Assembly: GCA_934122385.1 (NCBI GenBank)
Contig: CAKOWP010000038.1
Coordinates: 1 to 10,003, forward strand
Reading direction: 5' to 3'
DNA from: an uncultured Clostridia bacterium
GTDB taxonomy: Bacteria > Bacillota > Clostridia > TANB77 > CAG-508
DNA: 10,003 nt
Below are positions 6,793 to 10,003 of this stretch, piece after piece. The notes under the pieces are model-generated. The model was not told the origin of the DNA. It did not search any database and saw only the letters and a program-made list of their open reading frames with translations. Position numbers and translations under genes: made by a program. Numbering within the stretch: position 1 is the stretch's first letter; the number at the start of each line of letters is the position of its first letter.

Positions 6793-7590
6793 ATGAAAAC
6801 AAAATCAGCGTGGGAAAGAGTAACCCTTGCAAGAAAAGCAGAAAGACCAAAAGCATTAGATTATATAAACAACATATTTACAAATTTTATAGAACTACAT
6901 GGAGACCGAAACTTTGGAGACGACAAATCGATTGTTGGAGGAATTGCAGAATTAAATGGAATGACAGTAACTGTTATAGGGGAACAAAAAGGGAAAAGTG
7001 CAAAAGAAAATATAGAGAGAAACTTTGGTATGCCAAATCCTGAAGGATACAGAAAAGCATTAAGACTAATGAAACAAGCGGAAAAATTTAATAGACCTAT
7101 AATAACATTTATAGATACACCAGGTGCATATCCAGGAATGGGAGCAGAAGAAAGAGGACAAGGAGAAGCAATTGCAAGAAATCTTTTTGAAATGTCAAAG
7201 TTAAAAGTTCCAACAATATCAATTGTAATAGGTGAAGGCTCAAGTGGTGGAGCATTGGCATTAGGTGTAACAGATATTATAATAATGTTAGAAAATGCAG
7301 TTTATTCTATTTTATCGCCAGAGGGATTTGCAAGTATTTTATATAAAGATGCAAGTAAGTCACAAGAAGCGGCAGAAAAAATGAAGATTACATCAACAGA
7401 ATTAAAAAGATTAGGTGTTATTGATAGTATAGTAAAAGAACCAGAAGGTGGAGCACAAGAAGATTTTGAAAAAGTTTGCAATGATTTAAAAAATATGATA
7501 TTAAAAAACATAAATAGATTATCAAAAAAATCACAAGAAGAATTAGTAGAACAAAGATATGAAAAGTATAGAGAAATTGGAGGTATTTAG
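6793..7590 (+). CDS. accA: Acetyl-CoA carboxylase carboxyltransferase, alpha subunit
   Basis: Partner of AccD in the carboxyltransferase heterotetramer that makes malonyl-CoA. The 265 residues are shorter than E. coli AccA (319) because the N-terminal helical region is reduced, which is common in Clostridia. It keeps AWERVTLARKAERP at the N-terminus, ELHGDRNFGDD (34-44), FIDTPGAYPGMGAEERGQ (106-123) and the oxyanion loop GEGSSGGALALG (147-158). The ATG follows AAAGGA by 9 bases. accA is separated from accD by about 600 bases holding a small minus-strand gene. fabI starts 3 bases after its stop, with the fabI ribosome binding site inside the accA end, so these two genes are coupled. Confidence 0.97.
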   Translation: MKTKSAWERVTLARKAERPKALDYINNIFTNFIELHGDRNFGDDKSIVGGIAELNGMTVTVIGEQKGKSAKENIERNFGMPNPEGYRKALRLMKQAEKFNRPIITFIDTPGAYPGMGAEERGQGEAIARNLFEMSKLKVPTISIVIGEGSSGGALALGVTDIIIMLENAVYSILSPEGFASILYKDASKSQEAAEKMKITSTELKRLGVIDSIVKEPEGGAQEDFEKVCNDLKNMILKNINRLSKKSQEELVEQRYEKYREIGGI

Positions 7591-7593
7591 ATA

Positions 7594-8364
7594 ATGTTTT
7601 TACAAGGAAAGAAAATCTTAATAATGGGAATAAGAAATAAATGGAGTATAGCATGGGGAGCGGCAGTATCTGCATATGAACAAGGTGCACAGATTATTTT
7701 TACATATAATTCAGAAGCAAATAAACCAAAAGTAGAAAAGTTAATGGAAGAAATTCCAGGTTCAAAGGCATATACTTGTGACGCTTCAAGTGATGAGTCT
7801 ATAAGAACATGTTTTAAAACAATTTTGAAAGAGAATGGAAAAATAGACGGGATATTACATGCAATTGCTCACGCTAATACAGATGATTTAAGAAATGATT
7901 TTATAAACACATCAAGAGATGGTTTTGCACATGCCTGTGATGTTAGTAGTTATTCTTTAATTGCAGTTTCTAAAATTGCTACAGAGTTAGAGTTATTAAA
8001 TGACAATTCAAGCATTGTCACTTTAACATATTATGGCGCAGAAAAAGCAATTGATGGTTATAATGTTATGGGTGTTGCAAAAGCTGCTTTGGAATCAAGT
8101 GTTAGATATTTGACAAAGGATTTAGGCAGAAGCGGTACACGTATAAATGCTATTTCTGCAGGACCTATAAAAACTCTTTCTGCAAAAGGAATAAAAGATT
8201 TTGGAACTATCTTAGATGTTGTTGAGGAAAAGTCTCCTTTACATAGAAATGTTACTGCTAAAGAAGTGGGCGATTGTTGTACATTTTTGTTTAGTGATAT
8301 GTCTAAGGCTATTACTGGTGAAGTGATTCACGTTGATAATGGTTTTTCAGTTGTGGGAGTATAA
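7594..8364 (+). CDS. fabI: Enoyl-ACP reductase (FabI type)
   Basis: Last step of the elongation cycle: NAD(P)H-dependent reduction of trans-2-enoyl-ACP. The 256 residues match FabI length. It starts with the divergent nucleotide-binding loop GIRNKWSIAWG (12-22), typical of FabI and unlike FabG. Tyr146 and the Tyr156-x6-Lys163 pair lie in TYYGAEKAIDGYNVMGVAK, and the substrate-loop region is NAISAGPIKTLSAKGI. The position equal to E. coli Gly93, a triclosan-resistance site, appears to be Ala (near residue 92, in HAIAHAN), like Gram-positive FabIs. GGAGG within the accA end serves the ATG. It lies at the end of the operon, where many Clostridia have no enoyl reductase and rely on FabK near fabD. 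Confidence 0.94.
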   Translation: MFLQGKKILIMGIRNKWSIAWGAAVSAYEQGAQIIFTYNSEANKPKVEKLMEEIPGSKAYTCDASSDESIRTCFKTILKENGKIDGILHAIAHANTDDLRNDFINTSRDGFAHACDVSSYSLIAVSKIATELELLNDNSSIVTLTYYGAEKAIDGYNVMGVAKAALESSVRYLTKDLGRSGTRINAISAGPIKTLSAKGIKDFGTILDVVEEKSPLHRNVTAKEVGDCCTFLFSDMSKAITGEVIHVDNGFSVVGV

Positions 8365-8409
8365 GATATTTTTAAATTAATATAAACAAGAAATGAGAGT
8401 AAAAAAAGA

Positions 8410-8429
8410 AGTATCAGTTTTTTGATACT
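8410..8429. terminator. Bidirectional terminator between fabI and the convergent membrane protein gene
   Basis: Perfect 7-bp stem AGTATCA/TGATACT around a six-base T-rich loop. CCTTTTATG follows on the plus strand (for fabI), and TTCTTTTTTTAC follows on the minus strand (for the gene ending at 8453). It sits between convergent genes and closes the fatty acid operon. Confidence 0.85.
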
Positions 8430-8452
8430 CCTTTTATGTACTTTCTAAATTT

Positions 8453-9145
8453 TTAATGCATATATTTTTCGTGCATTTTTTCAAGTGTTTTGGCTAATGC
8501 TTCGATTTGATTAGCTGTTCCAATCTCTTTTTTATTTATATAATTATTCATAATACAGACTAAAGATGAACAATAAGAACTGATTGGAAAAATATCCTGA
8601 TATCTAAAACCGATAAATACCAAACAAACCAAAGCATAAAATTTCATATTGCAATCACGTGATTTTTGGTAATCATCATAATCAGATCCACTTCTATATA
8701 CAGAAAAATATAAATTAGACTGAATTAATGCTGTTATCAAATAAGAACCTTTGAAATATATATTGTTATTATGATACTTATTTATAAAATTGTCATAATA
8801 TATAATATACTCATTTGTATTAACTACCAAGTAGCAATTGGTAGTTTTCATTTTTTCAGAATAATATTCAAAAAAAATCATATCTAAAAACTGAAGTATT
8901 TCCGTAAGTTCTTTGTATTGTGTTTCTAGCCGTTCTACTTCTTCGAAATGTTTGTTTTGTTTAGCATCTTGTTCCTCAATATCTCTTAAATAATAGTAAA
9001 GGAAATTAAATAAAATGCCAAGCAAAATTAGAGCATACCGTACAAAATTGCAGGTAATAGTATCAGGAAGTTTGACTATAAAGCAAGCAAATACTAGTCC
9101 TACAAGACATAAAATACTTAAAGAAAAGAAAAAATATTTTTTCAA
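8453..9145 (-). CDS. Two-helix membrane protein with coiled-coil segment, unknown function
   Basis: I do not recognise this protein. I place the start at TTG 9145 because AAAGGAGG (core 9154-9159) lies eight bases upstream; the frame continues upstream to another TTG at 9187, but that start has no such site. This gives 230 residues. Two membrane helices (about 5-24 and 33-53) are joined by a short turn, followed by a charged, probably coiled-coil stretch (about 54-85, RDIEEQDAKQNKHFEEVERL). A tyrosine/asparagine-rich soluble region follows, with a second hydrophobic patch (about 170-195). The C-terminus is probably cytoplasmic. It may be read from the gene upstream (9227-9517), although a hairpin lies between them. 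Codon use is as AT-rich as the neighbours. No enzyme motif is seen. Confidence 0.75.
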   Translation of the reverse strand: MKKYFFFSLSILCLVGLVFACFIVKLPDTITCNFVRYALILLGILFNFLYYYLRDIEEQDAKQNKHFEEVERLETQYKELTEILQFLDMIFFEYYSEKMKTTNCYLVVNTNEYIIYYDNFINKYHNNNIYFKGSYLITALIQSNLYFSVYRSGSDYDDYQKSRDCNMKFYALVCLVFIGFRYQDIFPISSYCSSLVCIMNNYINKKEIGTANQIEALAKTLEKMHEKYMH

Positions 9146-9153
9146 TAGTAAAT

Positions 9154-9159
9154 CCTCCT
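9154..9159 (-). promoter_or_regulatory. Ribosome binding site that decides a TTG start
   Basis: Minus strand AGGAGG, within AAAGGAGG, with an 8-base spacer to TTG at 9145. No ATG in the frame is placed as well, so this site selects the non-ATG start of the membrane protein. Confidence 0.75.
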
Positions 9160-9197
9160 TTGCAGATATAAAAATTTCAAAGTACAAAAATAATTTA

Positions 9198-9220
9198 GGA
9201 GGAGGAAAGCATCCACCTCC
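9198..9220 (-). terminator. Terminator hairpin after the 96-residue gene
   Basis: GGAGG-A-GGA (9198-9206) pairs with TCC-A-CCTCC (9212-9220), with one internal mismatch and a five-base loop. On the minus strand TAAATTATTTTTG follows. It begins 7 bases past the stop of the gene at 9227-9517, so the downstream membrane protein gene may get reduced read-through. Confidence 0.55.
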
Positions 9221-9226
9221 AAGAGA

Positions 9227-9517
9227 CTAAATAGATTTTAATATTATTTTATGTGATGGCTTGTTAATAATAAGGTTAATCATACCTTCAAAATAATCTC
9301 TTTCTTCAATAATATAGTAGCCCATATCATTGATAATAGGTTCTAAAATTTCACTAGGAATTTCAGATCCTATATAAAGAGGTTTTTCAAAAAACTCTTT
9401 CTCAGGTAAAATTTTTTCATAAGCCTTTATTGCTTTTTTCAGTTCATCACATTTTTTTATCTTTATTTGTTCTTTCCGCCTCTTCTTCAAATCCTTAATA
9501 AATTTTGTTATTGACAT
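9227..9517 (-). CDS. Small lysine-rich hypothetical protein
   Basis: I do not recognise this 96-residue protein. The start is fixed by AGGAGG (9525-9530) seven bases before ATG. The N-terminal 37 residues form a strongly basic helix-like region (FIKDLKKRRKEQIKIKK). FFEKPLYIGSEIP (42-54) suggests a strand, followed by a short helix (55-65), then YYIIEE and GMINLIIN (78-85) as strands and a basic tail. It has no membrane segment. The layout (basic helix, strand, helix, strand) recalls the 86-residue protein at 6366-6626, and both leaders carry AGGAGGAATACAT right before the ATG. It could bind nucleic acid because of its charge, but no known DNA-binding motif is seen. Confidence 0.78.
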   Translation of the reverse strand: MSITKFIKDLKKRRKEQIKIKKCDELKKAIKAYEKILPEKEFFEKPLYIGSEIPSEILEPIINDMGYYIIEERDYFEGMINLIINKPSHKIILKSI

Positions 9518-9574
9518 ATGTATTCCTCCTTATGTTTTTTTATTTTGGATTTCCCTTACAAATAAACTAACTTT

Positions 9575-9603
9575 ATTATAGCATCAATTTACATAAAAGT
9601 CAA
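9575..9603 (-). promoter_or_regulatory. Consensus sigma-A promoter for the gene at 9227-9517
   Basis: Minus strand: -35 TTGACT (9598-9603), 17-base spacer, -10 TATAAT (9575-9580). The -35 overlaps the T-run of the terminator at 9607-9622, so one unit ends exactly where the next begins. Confidence 0.8.
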
Positions 9604-9606
9604 AAA

Positions 9607-9622
9607 ACTCCCATTTGGGAGT
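9607..9622 (-). terminator. Terminator of the 27-residue gene
   Basis: Arms ACTCCCA and TGGGAGT around a two-base loop (or six pairs around four bases). On the minus strand TTTTTG follows directly. It lies 21 bases past the stop codon of the small gene at 9644-9727. Confidence 0.7.
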
Positions 9623-9643
9623 CACAAAAACAAATGTAAGAAA

Positions 9644-9727
9644 CTATTTACAATCTTTACTATTTTGTCTTTCTGTATTAGGTTCTTGGTCTCTATTTTT
9701 ATTATTTTTCTTGTTTGATTTTGACAT
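9644..9727 (-). CDS. 27-residue polar microprotein
   Basis: A short frame of 27 codons plus TAG with an excellent GGAGGTG site (9736-9742) eight bases before the ATG. The product starts MSKSNKKNNKNRDQEP and ends KDCK. It is made almost only of Lys, Asn, Ser, Gln, Asp, Glu and Arg, has no hydrophobic core, and carries one cysteine next to last but one. A terminator hairpin follows 21 bases later, which supports it as a real transcription unit. Such a sequence should be disordered. Function unknown; short Asn/Lys-rich proteins occur in spore-forming Firmicutes, but I cannot assign a family. I see no clear promoter. Confidence 0.6.
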   Translation of the reverse strand: MSKSNKKNNKNRDQEPNTERQNSKDCK

Positions 9728-9795
9728 AAAAAATGCACCTCCAATCGATATCTAAAAATATTTTAACCTAAAAGCAAAAAAATATTCTAATAAAA

Positions 9796-9824
9796 TTGTT
9801 TTTTTGAAAAAAAAGAGATATAAT
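9796..9824 (+). promoter_or_regulatory. Promoter for the gene starting at 9947
   Basis: Plus strand: -35 TTGTTT (9796-9801), 17-base spacer, perfect -10 TATAAT (9819-9824). It gives a leader of about 115 bases that contains the palindromic motif at 9869-9927. Confidence 0.6.
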
Positions 9825-9868
9825 AAAAAACGAAAACATTTTATAGTATAAATAAATATAATAAAATA

Positions 9869-9927
9869 GACATAAAAATGTCCATTTAGGAACCGATGTC
9901 TCAAACAGAACCGTCCCCAAAAGGACA
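9869..9927. repeat. REP-like palindromic element in the leader of the last gene
   Basis: TGTCC (9879-9883) pairs with GGACA (9923-9927) at the outside. Inside lie two related halves, GGAACCGATGTC (9889-9900) and AGAACCGTCCCC (9907-9918). Local hairpins are GACAT/ATGTC (9869-9882) and GTCC/GGAC (9913-9926). The composition (GGAACCG, CCGTCCCC) is much richer in G and C than the surroundings. From memory, such GGGACGGTTC...CGGTTCC motifs recur between genes in many Firmicutes, some near IS200-like (RAYT) transposases; that link is inference. Confidence 0.55.
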
Positions 9928-9946
9928 AAAGAAAGAAGGAATAAAA

Positions 9947-10003
9947 ATGAGTTATGAAAACAAAAAATTAGAAGAATTCAACGAATATATAAGATTTAGA
10001 AAA
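9947..10003 (+). CDS. murD: Probable UDP-N-acetylmuramoylalanine--D-glutamate ligase, N-terminal end (partial)
   Basis: The first 19 codons of a gene cut by the window end, with GAAAGAAGGA before ATG. The start MSYENKKLEEFNEYIRFRK resembles the N-terminal lead of clostridial MurD proteins, in which a short helix ending in a basic K.KK stretch comes directly before the VAVIGIGVSN nucleotide-type loop. That loop lies beyond the window, so the assignment is tentative. MurD adds D-glutamate to UDP-MurNAc-L-Ala in peptidoglycan synthesis. It has its own promoter and is not part of the fatty acid operon. Confidence 0.4.
   Translation, partial: MSYENKKLEEFNEYIRFRK

Noticed and set aside
9015..9230. 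Plus-strand open frame of 71 codons
   Set aside because: It is antisense to the 5' end of the membrane protein gene, has no ribosome binding site, and its Gly/Pro-rich tail comes from translating the terminator hairpin at 9198-9220.

Overview
This is a low-GC, AT-rich chromosomal segment (A/T-ending codons, many ATA and AGA codons, strong AGGAGG ribosome binding sites) that looks like a member of the Firmicutes, most likely a Clostridia-type anaerobe. That is inferred from composition, Gram-positive-like enzyme sequences and the gene order fabD-fabG-fabF-accB-fabZ-accC-accD-accA. No RNA gene, CRISPR array, transposase or phage gene is visible.

The plus strand from 1 to 8364 is a type II fatty acid synthesis cluster: the 3' end of fabD, then fabG, fabF, accB, fabZ, accC, accD, accA and fabI. 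AccA/AccB/AccC/AccD form the complete acetyl-CoA carboxylase that makes malonyl-CoA, and FabD loads malonyl onto ACP. FabF condenses, FabG reduces the ketone, FabZ dehydrates and FabI reduces the enoyl group, so one full elongation cycle is encoded here. FabH and ACP are not in the window.

The operon is interrupted several times. Between fabG and fabF (1019-1282) and between accD and accA (6366-6626) sit small minus-strand genes, each with its own consensus promoter, AGGAGG site and terminator hairpin. Between accC and accD is an imperfect palindrome of about 223 bp (5101-5323) that fills nearly the whole gap and resembles a MITE or fold-back element. The accD-accA gap also holds a 17-bp-stem hairpin (6278-6315) and a 13-bp palindrome (6194-6206).

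From 8410 to 9727 the minus strand carries three further unrecognised genes: a 230-residue two-helix membrane protein starting at TTG, a 96-residue basic protein and a 27-residue polar microprotein. Each has a hairpin just beyond its 3' end. The last part of the window turns to the plus strand: a consensus promoter, a REP-like palindromic motif and the first 19 codons of a gene that is probably murD. There is no gene-free stretch longer than about 250 bases.
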